Shown here one piece after another: positions 44,899 through 53,497 of a stretch of DNA of 64,000 bases; position 1 is the stretch's first letter; each line of letters opens with the position of its first letter. The translations under genes were made by a program, and so were the position numbers. The notes below the pieces were generated by a model that searched no databases, was not told where the DNA came from, and saw only the letters and a list, made by a program, of their open reading frames with translations. Source of the DNA: Paenibacillus caui (GTDB lineage Bacteria > Bacillota > Bacilli > Paenibacillales > Paenibacillaceae); assembly GCF_019904135.1 (NCBI RefSeq), contig NZ_JAIOGQ010000019.1, positions 1 to 64,000 of the forward strand, read 5' to 3'.

Positions 44899-45288
44899 AT
44901 GGCTCAAGTCAAAATTTTTGGTCTAAAGGACCATCTGAACCCCATAAAAGAAAGGTTTTCGGAAATCATTCATTCTTGCGTAGTTGAAGCTTTCCACTTC
45001 CCGCCAGATAAGAAGTTTCACCGTTTTTTTGCAATGGATAAAGACGATTTTTATTACGCTCCCGGACGAACAGATGCCTATACGATCATTGAAATCAGCA
45101 TATTTGAAGGACGTTCGGCCGAATCGAAGAAACAATTCATACGCCTGCTTTTTGAACGGATTCACAGCGAATTACAGATATCTCCGCAAGATATTGAAAT
45201 CACCATCTTTGAGACGCCTAAATCCAATTGGGGAATAAGAGGGCTGCCTGGAGATGAACTTCAGTTAAACTACAAGGTGGACGTTTGA
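44899..45288 (+). CDS. Tautomerase superfamily protein lacking the N-terminal proline
   Basis: A 129-residue protein of the Tautomerase_2 type (IFGLKDHLNPIKERFSEIIH, YTIIEISIFEGRSAESKKQF, DIEITIFETPKSNWGIRGLP). The family uses an N-terminal Pro after Met removal as catalytic base, but here Ala follows Met (MAQVKI). Either another activity or inactivity is implied. The start at 44899 is better spaced from AAAGGTGAG than the in-frame ATG at 44890; neither exposes Pro. Confidence 0.75.
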   Translation: MAQVKIFGLKDHLNPIKERFSEIIHSCVVEAFHFPPDKKFHRFFAMDKDDFYYAPGRTDAYTIIEISIFEGRSAESKKQFIRLLFERIHSELQISPQDIEITIFETPKSNWGIRGLPGDELQLNYKVDV

Positions 45289-45295
45289 AAAGATA

Positions 45296-45332
45296 AAATT
45301 AGGGCTGCCGCCTGTGGTTGTCCTAATTTTTT
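45296..45332. terminator. Bidirectional terminator between tautomerase and S66 genes
   Basis: AAATTAGG pairs with CCTAATTT, with T-run on the plus strand and A-run on the other side. It lies between two convergent genes. Confidence 0.7.
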
Positions 45333-45342
45333 TGCCGCAGTT

Positions 45343-46211
45343 TTACGCCAATTCAATCCTGCTCCCGATCACAATACATTTACCGTTTTTGCCGTGTCCC
45401 AGCTCGTTCGTTTTCACAATAGGGATTTCGTTTCCGGCGGTCATTTCCTCTATATATTCCTGTACGACCGGAAGTTCCCCGTGCTGTTCCAGCTCGGTGA
45501 ACGAGCCGAGTATGATTCCTTTACACTTGTCAAAATAGCCCAGCTGCCCGAGCTGCCCACTAAAGATGCAATTCTGCCCGCTCGTCCGCCCAAACTCTCC
45601 AGAAAGATGATTGTCTCCGCAGGATCTGGAATGAAACGCGTTCCCGCCAGCTTCAGAAAACAGCGGATGTTCCCTCCGATGACAGTCCCCTGCATCCGGT
45701 CTCCACGAATCCAGCGATAATTGAAATCGTACAAATCCCGGCTTTCCTCAAACAACGTCCCGAAAAACCGCCGCCTCTGTTCCCCGCTCTCGTCATAAAC
45801 CAGATTCATAACCTGATAATGAAAGGCGGGCACATGGCTTGCCGCATAAATAGCATTCAAGATGACGGACAAATCGCTCAAGCCGAAAAACGGCTTCCGA
45901 CTTGCCCGGATCACCTCAAAGTCCACAAAAGGCAGAATCTGATTCGCCGAATCGCCGCCGGAAATATCAAAAATCGCGCTAATGCCAGGGTCCGAAAACA
46001 GTTTATTCAATTCCTGCGCGCGTTCCGCCGGGCTGCCGCTAAAATAGCTGTCTTTCCTCATTAAAGTTGATGCGCACTTGGGTCTAACTCCAAATCCGTT
46101 CAAACAACGGATTAATTCATCCAGCTGAGGCTTGAAGTCAGGCCTGAGCCCGTCAGAACAGGCGATCAAACCCACTTGGCTGCCTGGGGCAAGTGTAAAG
46201 CTTCGATCCAT
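45343..46211 (-). pseudogene. S66 family LD-carboxypeptidase (MccF-like), frameshifted
   Basis: The N-terminal part matches S66 peptidases: VGLIACSDGLR, DISGGDSANQILPFVDFEVI, and nucleophile Ser in FFGLSDLSVI. The frame breaks near 45550 (GRIASLVG), and the natural ending continues one frame over: FDKCKGIILGSFTELEQHGE, ... KTNELGHGKNGKCIVIGSRI, stopping at 45343. The catalytic Glu and His lie in that second part, so the frameshifted product would be inactive. Loss of one base in a GGGCAGC repeat context explains it. MccF-like enzymes cleave microcin C-type or murein peptides. Confidence 0.8.
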
Positions 46212-46329
46212 AGCAAAGTTCCTTTCCTAACGCGGCGGTTTTCCGGCACGTTCTTTTATAAAACAGTAATCAGCCCCAAGTAAGCAACTTTCATCATGAT
46301 GAGCTCCTTAACGTTTTTGAAAGTTCGGT

Positions 46330-46656
46330 CTAATCTCCGTTTATGTCATTCTCTGCCTTCTCAAAGCACAAATTGACCGTTCTTCCATTCGATCGGGTAC
46401 GATGCAGCACATTGGCTTTAACGGTATACACATCGCCCGGCTTTAAAGAAACGGTCTCCTGATCTTCAAAATCAATAAACAACTCGCCTTCCAATACTAG
46501 AAACAGCTCATCACAATCCTCATGCTTATGCCAATGAAAGTCTCCCGATATGACTGCAGCCCGGACAACATGATCGTTCACTTCGCCAACCACAACATTG
46601 GCGTAATCATGAATCCCCTTGGTCCATTCATAAATGTTCATTTTAGCTGGTTGCAT
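46330..46656 (-). CDS. Cupin domain protein
   Basis: A 108-residue single-domain cupin. Metal-binding motif 1 is visible as FHWHKHEDCDELFLVLEGEL (two His, one Glu) and motif 2 as GDVYTVKANVLHRTRSN with the third His. A metal-dependent isomerase or sugar-binding role is possible, but the substrate is unknown. It is followed downstream on the same strand by nothing close; upstream 15 bp away is the ACT-domain gene, so they may share a transcript. Confidence 0.85.
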   Translation of the reverse strand: MQPAKMNIYEWTKGIHDYANVVVGEVNDHVVRAAVISGDFHWHKHEDCDELFLVLEGELFIDFEDQETVSLKPGDVYTVKANVLHRTRSNGRTVNLCFEKAENDINGD

Positions 46657-46671
46657 CCTTTTTCCACCTTC

Positions 46672-47064
46672 CTATAGGTTATGTAAAATTTCATGGCCTT
46701 CATCGGCGAGCGTCCGGATCGCCTGCTCCGTCTTGTCCGTCTTGACCAGCAAGTAGTCCGTATCGTAAGTGGAGATAGCAAATATACTTATATTTTGCTC
46801 GGCTAAAGGCCGGGTTAACATGTTTAGAATGCCTGTCAAACTGAAATCAAGCGGCCCTTCAACCTTAAAGCAGCTCCATGATTTTTCGATATGCTCCAGT
46901 CCTTCTCCCGGTATTTGTTCTTCCTTGCATACGATGGACAACTCGTCAGGTGTATAGGTGATCGACAACAATCCCCCAACGGGAGCCGCAGCCCACCGGG
47001 GGATTTCCTCGTTTGGACTTAATTTGACAATACCGTATTTCTCTTCCAGCAATAATAGTTTCAT
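46672..47064 (-). CDS. ACT domain protein
   Basis: A 130-residue protein with two ACT-like halves of the CASTOR/ACT_7 type: the first around AAAPVGGLLSITYTPDELSI, the second FSLTGILNMLTRPLAEQNIS followed by IFAISTYDTDYLLVK. Such proteins sense amino acids or regulate enzymes. Its start overlaps the end of the phosphatase gene by 4 bp, so the two are coupled. Confidence 0.82.
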   Translation of the reverse strand: MKLLLLEEKYGIVKLSPNEEIPRWAAAPVGGLLSITYTPDELSIVCKEEQIPGEGLEHIEKSWSCFKVEGPLDFSLTGILNMLTRPLAEQNISIFAISTYDTDYLLVKTDKTEQAIRTLADEGHEILHNL

Positions 47065-47648
47065 GGCTTCTCCTTTCCGTCATCCCATATTCTTTCAACG
47101 CTCTCCAGTTGATTCTGATCAAAAGTCAGTTTATAGATGTCCGGCATCGAGCTGCGCTTCCAGAATTCATATCCGAAAGCGGAATGATAATAATTCAAAA
47201 TGATCGTCATGATATTGCCGTGAGTTCCGATGACGATGTTCTTGCCCCGGTATTCTTCCAGCATTGTTTCGATAACCGGGATGGACCTGGCCTGAGCCTC
47301 TCTTGTCGATTCCCCGCCTTCAAGCGCAAAGTCGATGTTTACAAAAGATTCTTCTATGCCCTTCAGTATTTCAGCCCAGTCTGCCTCGTGCTCCAGCCCT
47401 TTGATCGGCCTTTCTCGCAACTCCTCATATTGGATGATCGGCAGTCCTTTCTGCTCAGCTAAATACTGCAAGGTCTGCACGGCTCTAGCATAAGAACTGG
47501 AGGCGATATAATCCACTTTAATTCCGCTCAGCACATCGGCGACCTTCATGGAAGCTGCCCATCCTTCTTCAGAGAGCCCTCTGGTTTGCTCTTGTCCGAA
47601 TCTAAAAGGAGACTCAGCATGTCTTACCATATAAATCGTAGTTTTCAT
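47061..47648 (-). CDS. Histidine phosphatase family protein (phosphoglycerate-mutase fold)
   Basis: A 195-residue protein with the RHG-type start TIYMVRHAESPF, here Arg-His-Ala, with the phospho-His. It also has Arg in SSSYARAVQTLQYLA, the acid in ELRERPIKGLEHE and the second His in IVIGTHGNIMTII. Substrate unknown. The start at 47648 is chosen because GTGGAG lies upstream and the 23 earlier codons lack homology. It heads a compact run of phosphatase, ACT and cupin genes. Confidence 0.85.
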   Translation of the reverse strand: MKTTIYMVRHAESPFRFGQEQTRGLSEEGWAASMKVADVLSGIKVDYIASSSYARAVQTLQYLAEQKGLPIIQYEELRERPIKGLEHEADWAEILKGIEESFVNIDFALEGGESTREAQARSIPVIETMLEEYRGKNIVIGTHGNIMTIILNYYHSAFGYEFWKRSSMPDIYKLTFDQNQLESVERIWDDGKEKP

Positions 47649-48004
47649 TGAAAGATCTCCACAGCGATAAGTGTCCTTCTGAAACTTTATTTTCCAGAAT
47701 CGGGCAGGTTTTTGCAAGTCAATATTTAAAATAATATGGCGATGTCATAATCCTTGGTTGAAAATCAATGCAACCTGCAGAGAATCTCCGCACTGATTTT
47801 GTATGCCGGAAGCGGCTAATTCGGATCCCGTTTCAGGATCCTATAGTGAAGGAAACCCGTACATTTACATATACATCCATATTATACGTTCGTTTTCTAT
47901 TATGTATTTCGTAGAAATCGAGATGATTTTGTTGCCTAATCGCAAAAAATTAGATATAATAACAAACGTTATCGAAGATCCGATGAATTCTGGATGGTGG
48001 TAGT
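47649..48004. other. Intergenic region with promoter for the DUF2294 gene
   Basis: About 355 bp without a gene. Near its right end TTGCCT (47932-47937) and TATAAT (47955-47960), 17 bp apart, form a good sigma-A promoter for 48005. The rest shows nothing I can name. Confidence 0.6.
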
Positions 48005-48346
48005 ATGACCCTTCTGGACAGTAACGAAAGCAAGAAAAAGATGTGCCAGATTTATAATGAAATTTCGAAGGAACTGTTCGGTTTCGGCACTACTCTGCTG
48101 CGGGTAACCGTAGAAGGAAATATCGCCACCCTGTATGCGAAACACCGTCGTTCTCCCCGTTCGGCGGCACTGGAAGATGAAGCGCCCGGCTTGAAGCTGG
48201 AAGTGGACTTCCGGATGTCGCACCTCTACAAGAGAAAGTTTCGCAAGAAGCTCTCAGAGATGGGGCTGGATATTGAAACGGTGCTGCGCGACTATGACGC
48301 GGCCACGCAGTGGGCAGTCACTAACGTTATTTTGCGCGATACTTAA
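48005..48346 (+). CDS. DUF2294 (MpsC-like) family protein
   Basis: A 113-residue protein with the DUF2294 pattern: an N-terminal helix (CQIYNEISKELFGFGTTLLR), strand pair VTVEGNIATLYAKH, and the C-terminal block RMSHLYKRKFRKKLSEMGLD. Members have been linked to a sodium-translocating membrane-potential system in Firmicutes under the name MpsC, but the role here is unproven. Single gene with its own promoter and terminator. Confidence 0.75.
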   Translation: MTLLDSNESKKKMCQIYNEISKELFGFGTTLLRVTVEGNIATLYAKHRRSPRSAALEDEAPGLKLEVDFRMSHLYKRKFRKKLSEMGLDIETVLRDYDAATQWAVTNVILRDT

Positions 48347-48436
48347 GACAATCTAATAGGAAGGATTTTTCTTTTTGATCTATCTTAAAGGAAGACCTTT
48401 ACCGATCGCAGCGGGTGTCGCTTTACTTTGTTTACA

Positions 48437-48478
48437 AAGAAAAGTGTTCTTGTTTTTACAAGAATACTTTTCTTTTTT
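48437..48478 (+). terminator. Terminator after the DUF2294 gene
   Basis: AAGAAAAGTGTTCTTG (48437-48452) pairs with CAAGAATACTTTTCTT (48459-48474), followed by a T-run. Confidence 0.8.
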
Positions 48479-48635
48479 TATAAAGGAACGCATGTTCCTA
48501 TTCCATTCAGGGGGTGCATGAAATAGGAAATTCGCGTTAAAAGCTGGATCATACTGGAACCAATTAGAGAACGCCTGATGCTTCACAAAACCAAAGCTTA
48601 TGCTTCACAAAACTTTTAGAAGGAGAAAAAAAACA

Positions 48636-49724
48636 ATGAAAAAACTGATGAGCGGACTGCTCTCCATGACACTAGCTTCTGTTCTACTTGCCGGCTGCGG
48701 CGGCGGGAAAGCCGATAACGGCGCATCCCCATCCGCATCTGCTTCCGACTCCAATGCCAAGGGCGAACCGACCAAACTCGTCATTTCCACCTGGGGATTC
48801 TCGGAAGACTTTTTCAAGAAAGAAGTGTATGAGCCTTTCGAGAAAGCACACAACGTCAAAATCGTAACGGAGATCGGCAACAACGCCGAGCGCTTGAACA
48901 AAATCCGTCAGGGCAGCTCCGATGTGGACATTATGTATCTGTCCGACTACTATGCACAGCAAGCCATTGACGAAGGGCTGTTCGAAACGATTGACCGCAG
49001 CAAAATCTCGAATCTCGATAACATTTACGATATCGCCAAGGCTCCGCTTGGGGAACAATACGGGCCAGCCTACACCATTGGCCGTCTGGGTATTGCCTAT
49101 AATTCGGATATGGTGAAACAAGATGTCACATCGTGGAGCGATTTGTGGAGCCCGGAATTTAAGAACAATGTTACCATGCCTAACATTACAACTACATCCG
49201 GACCGATGATCATCGACATCGCCTCCAAAGTGGCAGGTCAGCAAACACTCAATGAAGACGCCGCATTTGCCAAGCTGAAGGAACTCAACCCTAGCGTCGT
49301 TAAATATTACGGCAAGACTTCCGAGTTCGTAAATATGTTCTCCCAACAAGAAATTGCCGGCGGACCGATCATGGAAATGTACTTTAAAGATTTGAAAGCC
49401 GCTGTTCCCGGCGCGAAATTCGTCGCTCCTAAAGAAGGCGCGTATGCGGTCATGAACACGGTCAACATCGTGAAAGGCAGCAAAAATAAAGAGCTGGCCG
49501 AGGAATTCATCAACTGGCATCTGAGCAAGGAAGTCCAGGAGAAATCAGCCAAGGCTAAAGTCGATTCACCGGTAAACACGCAGGTTCAGCTTGCTGGCGA
49601 TGAAACGGAAGGCGTCACATACGGCGCAGATGTCATCAATAAACTTGTTAAGCTTGACATGAAATATGTCAATGAAAACATTAAAAATTGGACAGACCGC
49701 TGGAACCGCGAACTGGCCCAGTAA
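48636..49724 (+). CDS. ABC transporter solute-binding lipoprotein (PotD-like), purine operon
   Basis: A 362-residue lipoprotein: signal peptide with lipobox LLAGC (Cys21), a Ser/Ala-rich linker, then a PotD-type bilobed domain (LVISTWGFSEDFFKKEVYEP, DIMYLSDYYAQQAIDEGLFE, AYTIGRLGIAYNSDMV). The class normally binds spermidine or putrescine, but here it opens an operon with nucleoside hydrolase and adenine deaminase, so a nucleoside or nucleobase ligand is likely. The start at 48636 follows AGAAGGAG. A hairpin between this gene and the next would favour surplus binding protein. Confidence 0.85.
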   Translation: MKKLMSGLLSMTLASVLLAGCGGGKADNGASPSASASDSNAKGEPTKLVISTWGFSEDFFKKEVYEPFEKAHNVKIVTEIGNNAERLNKIRQGSSDVDIMYLSDYYAQQAIDEGLFETIDRSKISNLDNIYDIAKAPLGEQYGPAYTIGRLGIAYNSDMVKQDVTSWSDLWSPEFKNNVTMPNITTTSGPMIIDIASKVAGQQTLNEDAAFAKLKELNPSVVKYYGKTSEFVNMFSQQEIAGGPIMEMYFKDLKAAVPGAKFVAPKEGAYAVMNTVNIVKGSKNKELAEEFINWHLSKEVQEKSAKAKVDSPVNTQVQLAGDETEGVTYGADVINKLVKLDMKYVNENIKNWTDRWNRELAQ

Positions 49725-49758
49725 TGGATGCGTTTGAATAATCGAACACCCCTTCCAC

Positions 49759-49795
49759 GTTGCATCCGCCGTACCCCGGCGGATGCAACTCTATT
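49759..49795 (+). terminator. Intra-operon hairpin after the solute-binding gene
   Basis: GTTGCATCCGCC pairs with GGCGGATGCAAC over a 7-base loop and is followed by TCTATTCTTTTT. Probably a partial terminator, lowering expression of downstream genes relative to the binding protein. Confidence 0.65.
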
Positions 49796-49824
49796 CTTTT
49801 TGAAAAATGGAGACGTGAGCCCTT

Positions 49825-50757
49825 ATGAATAAACGAATCATTATGGATGTTGACACCGGAATCGACGACGCTATCGCCATTATGCTGGCGGTTAAGAGCG
49901 GCAGATTTAACATCGAGGGAATTACGACGGTAAGTGGAAATGTATCGCTGCAGCAGGCGACGGACAACACATGCAAAATTGCCGAGTTTCTCGGAGCGAA
50001 CGATATTCCGATTATCCGGGGGGCTAATCAGCCCTATCTGCGCCAGCCCCGGTTTGAACATCACGTTCACGGCAGTGACGGAATCGGCGGCGCCCTTGCC
50101 GACATGCGGCCGACCAAGCGCCCCTATGACGGCTTCGCGCCGGATTTCATCATTGACACCGTTAAACGCCATCCGGGCGAAGTGACGCTCATTATGACGG
50201 CTCCGCTCACCAATCTGGCGCTTGCGCTGCGCAAATGCCCGGAGCTTATCGAGCAAGTGGATGAAGTGATTTTCATGGGAGGCGTGGTCACCAGCTTCGG
50301 CAACGTATCGCCGATGGCGGAGTACAACATCTTTGCCGATCCCGAAGCAGCCCGGATCGTTTTCCAGGCCGGGTTCCCCAAGCTGACGATGGTCGGTCTT
50401 GATGTCACCCGCCGTGCTTTGCTGCGGGATGAACATATTGCAAGCCTTACCAATGAAGCAATCCGGAACTACGTGCGGGAGAGTACAGAAATCTATGTCA
50501 ATCGCTACGAGGAAAGAAACGGCATCCGTGCCTGTGCCATGCACGATCCGCTCGCGGTTGCGGTTGCTTTGGACCGTACAATCGTCGGCACTGCTTCACA
50601 CTTTGTGGATGTAGAAACAAAGAGCGAGCTGTGCGACGGACAAACGGTATGCGATTTCCAAAACCGGCTGCAGCGGGTGGCTAACATGGATGTGTGCCTT
50701 GATTTGGACGAACAGGCATTTATGCGGCTGTTCATCGATACCTTAAACCGCCCTTAG
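49825..50757 (+). CDS. Inosine-uridine-preferring type nucleoside hydrolase
   Basis: A 310-residue enzyme that splits nucleosides into base and ribose. The calcium-binding start is IIMDVDTGIDDAIAIMLAV (DVDTGxDDA motif), with VIFMGGVV, NIFADPEAARIVFQAGF and the His-Asp of CAMHDPLAVAVAL, all conserved. It is cytoplasmic, with a normal length. It follows the substrate-binding gene and precedes the permeases, so imported nucleosides would be cleaved at once, giving adenine to the deaminase at the end of the operon. Confidence 0.9.
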   Translation: MNKRIIMDVDTGIDDAIAIMLAVKSGRFNIEGITTVSGNVSLQQATDNTCKIAEFLGANDIPIIRGANQPYLRQPRFEHHVHGSDGIGGALADMRPTKRPYDGFAPDFIIDTVKRHPGEVTLIMTAPLTNLALALRKCPELIEQVDEVIFMGGVVTSFGNVSPMAEYNIFADPEAARIVFQAGFPKLTMVGLDVTRRALLRDEHIASLTNEAIRNYVRESTEIYVNRYEERNGIRACAMHDPLAVAVALDRTIVGTASHFVDVETKSELCDGQTVCDFQNRLQRVANMDVCLDLDEQAFMRLFIDTLNRP

Positions 50758-50787
50758 ACGCTTTATCAGGTGGAACAGGAGCTGAAT

Positions 50788-51609
50788 ATGAAGAAAACGT
50801 ACCTATACTGGCTGCTGCTGCCGGGACTGTTGTTTCTGGCGGTGTTCATGATCATACCGATCGTGCTGACGATCGGCTCGACTCTTTTTAAGGAAGGAAG
50901 CTTTACATTTGCGGGCTACCTGCAGTTTTTCAAAGACCCGTACTTTCTCAAAATTCTTCTGACCACACTTGAGGTCAGCGTGGCAAGCACCCTGTTAAGC
51001 GTGCTGCTGGGTTTTCCGGTGGCTTATTACATTTCGCAAAAAGCGCCCCGCAGAAAAGGCGTTCTGCTCGCGCTGGCGATTTTCCCGCTGCTTACGAGTC
51101 CGGTCGTTCGGTCATTCAGCTGGATGGTCATTCTCGGCCGAAAAGGCCTGATCAATAACGCGCTCATCTGGCTCGGGATCGTAGACAAGCCGCTCGAAAT
51201 TCTGTACACGCCGGTGGCGATGATGATCGGCATGCTGCATCTCTTCCTGCCGATGATGATCATCTCCCTGGTTGGCGTGCTGGAAAATATCGATTCCGAT
51301 CTGATTACAGCCGCCCAAAGTCTCGGCGCTTCACGGGTGAAGGCTTTCCGCAAGGTCGTATTTCCGCTCGCGATGCCGGGCCTGATTATCGGCGGGATTC
51401 TTGTCTTCGTCGGCAGCTTGACGGCTTATACGACCCCAGCTCTGCTCGGCGGCAAGCAGCGCGTCATTTCGACGTTCTTGTATCAGAACGCGATGACGTT
51501 GAACGATTGGTTCTCGGCATCCGTCATCGCCACCATTATGATCGCCATCACCTTTGTGGTAGTCGGTCTGATGAACAAACTGTCCAATAAATTAAATCCG
51601 AAGGGGTAG
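50788..51609 (+). CDS. ABC transporter permease (PotB-like), purine operon
   Basis: A 273-residue permease with six membrane helices and the EAA loop ITAAQSLGASRVKAFRKVVF, where the ATPase docks. The start is ATG 50788 with CAGGAG upstream rather than a GTG six codons earlier. It is paired with the next permease gene 5 bp downstream, as in spermidine/putrescine-type importers. Confidence 0.87.
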   Translation: MKKTYLYWLLLPGLLFLAVFMIIPIVLTIGSTLFKEGSFTFAGYLQFFKDPYFLKILLTTLEVSVASTLLSVLLGFPVAYYISQKAPRRKGVLLALAIFPLLTSPVVRSFSWMVILGRKGLINNALIWLGIVDKPLEILYTPVAMMIGMLHLFLPMMIISLVGVLENIDSDLITAAQSLGASRVKAFRKVVFPLAMPGLIIGGILVFVGSLTAYTTPALLGGKQRVISTFLYQNAMTLNDWFSASVIATIMIAITFVVVGLMNKLSNKLNPKG

Positions 51610-51614
51610 ACAAC

Positions 51615-52403
51615 ATGCGGAATAAACACATCGGACTCGGCTTGTTCAGTCTGCTGGTCTATATTTTTCTGCTGGGCCCGCTTCTCATTATATCGGCAAC
51701 TTCGTTCGAGCCCGGAACCGTGCTGAAGTTTCCGCCGAGCGGCTTCTCTCTCCAGTGGTATCAGAATATTTTCAAGGTGGAGCTGTTCCCGCAGACGTTC
51801 AAAACCTCGATCGTCATCTCGCTGCTGGGCAACCTGCTCGCGCTACTGCTCGGAGTGCCTGCCGCTTACGCGCTCAGCCGCTTCAGCTTCCGCGGGAAGG
51901 ATACGCTTAACGCCATTTTCCTCTCCCCTGTTCTGATTCCGGGGATCGTGCTCGGCTTCACCATGCTCAAGTATTTGATCGTTGTGTACCATCTGCCGAT
52001 CTATACGGGGCTGCTGATTGGGCATACGGTCATTATGCTGCCCTTTATCATCCGGGTTATCGGGTCCAGCCTGTCCAGCTTCGACTTTGCGATAGAAGAA
52101 GCAGCGCTCAGCCTTGGCGCAGGTCCGCTGCGGACCTTTTTTAAAGTGGTGCTGCCGAACATCCGGTCCGGCATCATTGCCGCGGTGCTGATTGCGTTTC
52201 TGGAGTCGTTCAACAACGTCGACATTTCTCTGTTCATGACAGGACCCGGAATCAGTACGCTGCCGATCCAGATGCTGACGTACGTGGAAAATTATTTCGA
52301 CCCGACCATCGCGGCCATCTCGATGCTGCTGATGATCCTGACGGCGGTGCTGATGTTTGTCATTGAAAGGCTGATGGGACTGTCCTACTTTACAAAACGT
52401 TAA
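51615..52403 (+). CDS. ABC transporter permease (PotC-like), purine operon
   Basis: A 262-residue second permease with six helices and EAA loop IEEAALSLGAGPLRTFFKVV. It has the PotC-like opening IGLGLFSLLVYIFLLGPLLI and the external ATSFEPG segment. With the PotB-like partner it forms the membrane channel of the importer. The ATPase gene begins 15 bp later. Confidence 0.87.
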   Translation: MRNKHIGLGLFSLLVYIFLLGPLLIISATSFEPGTVLKFPPSGFSLQWYQNIFKVELFPQTFKTSIVISLLGNLLALLLGVPAAYALSRFSFRGKDTLNAIFLSPVLIPGIVLGFTMLKYLIVVYHLPIYTGLLIGHTVIMLPFIIRVIGSSLSSFDFAIEEAALSLGAGPLRTFFKVVLPNIRSGIIAAVLIAFLESFNNVDISLFMTGPGISTLPIQMLTYVENYFDPTIAAISMLLMILTAVLMFVIERLMGLSYFTKR

Positions 52404-52418
52404 TGGAGGCTAGGTACG

Positions 52419-53477
52419 ATGTCGCTCTTGACTTTGGATCATATTTCGGTTGCGTATGACAACCAGCTTATTCTGAAAGATTTCAATCTAAGCATCGAAC
52501 AAGGGCAGCTTGTTTCACTGCTCGGTCCCAGCGGCTGCGGCAAGACGACGACGCTGCGCCTGATTGCGGGCTTCCTTGTCGCCAAAGACGGCAAATTTAT
52601 GTTCGGCGGCAAGGATTACACCCGCGTCCCGGTCAATAAGCGCAATTTCGGATTTGTGTTTCAGAGCTACGCGCTGTTTCCTCACCTGTCCGTTTTTGAA
52701 AACGTGGCTTTCGGGCTCCGCCTTCGCAAGATGAAGGAAGACGAGGTCAAACGCCGCGTGCTTCGCATTCTGGAGGTCGTAAGTCTGGCCGGCTTTGAAA
52801 AGCGTTTCCCGCGCGAGCTGTCCGGAGGACAGAGACAACGGGTGGCGATCGCACGCGCGCTCGTCATTGAGCCCGACCTGCTGCTGTTCGATGAACCGCT
52901 CAGCAACCTGGACGCCAACCTGCGTGTCAGCATGCGGGTAGAAATTCGGCGGATCCAGCAGGAGCTCGGAATTACCACTGTATACGTTTCGCACGACCAG
53001 GAGGAATGCTTCTCGATCTCGGACAGGGTGGCGATCATGAACCAGGGGAATATCGAGCAGCTTGACGCTCCGTCCACGATCTTCAGATACCCTGCGACCG
53101 AGTATGTCGCCCGTTTTATCGGATTTCAGAATTTCCTTCACTTCTCGGAACGCCAAGACACAGATGGGGAGATCGAGCTTACGCTTGGATCGCAAAAATT
53201 CAAAGCGATCAAGCATCAGGGCACTTCCCATCCAGACGCACGAAAAGGCGCATTCCGGCCTGACGATCTCGCGCTTACCGAGCAAGAGAACCGTTTGACG
53301 GACAATGTGCTGCCGGGCATCATCAAGGTCAGCACGTATCTGGGCCGAAGCTACCAGTATGCGGTCGAGACTGAATACGGAGAATTCACGGTCAACCAGG
53401 AAATGGATACGCCCTATCTCAGCGGCCAACGAATAAACCTCATTTTCCCCAAAGAGAAAATGGTATTGGTAGAATAA
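52419..53477 (+). CDS. ABC transporter ATPase (PotA-like), purine operon
   Basis: A 352-residue ATPase. Walker A is LGPSGCGKTTTLR, Q-loop FQSYALFPHLSV, signature LSGGQRQRVAIARAL, Walker B LLLFDEPLSNLDA and switch His in VYVSHDQEE. A C-terminal TOBE/OB domain (about residues 240-352) is normal for the PotA group and may carry regulation. It energises the two permeases encoded just upstream. Confidence 0.92.
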   Translation: MSLLTLDHISVAYDNQLILKDFNLSIEQGQLVSLLGPSGCGKTTTLRLIAGFLVAKDGKFMFGGKDYTRVPVNKRNFGFVFQSYALFPHLSVFENVAFGLRLRKMKEDEVKRRVLRILEVVSLAGFEKRFPRELSGGQRQRVAIARALVIEPDLLLFDEPLSNLDANLRVSMRVEIRRIQQELGITTVYVSHDQEECFSISDRVAIMNQGNIEQLDAPSTIFRYPATEYVARFIGFQNFLHFSERQDTDGEIELTLGSQKFKAIKHQGTSHPDARKGAFRPDDLALTEQENRLTDNVLPGIIKVSTYLGRSYQYAVETEYGEFTVNQEMDTPYLSGQRINLIFPKEKMVLVE

Positions 53478-53497
53478 GGATAATTAGGAGATAAACG

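Noticed and set aside
48350..48635. Possible purine riboswitch before the purine operon
   Set aside because: The conserved three-way-junction core of the purine riboswitch was not found by eye; only a simple hairpin and a short repeat are present.
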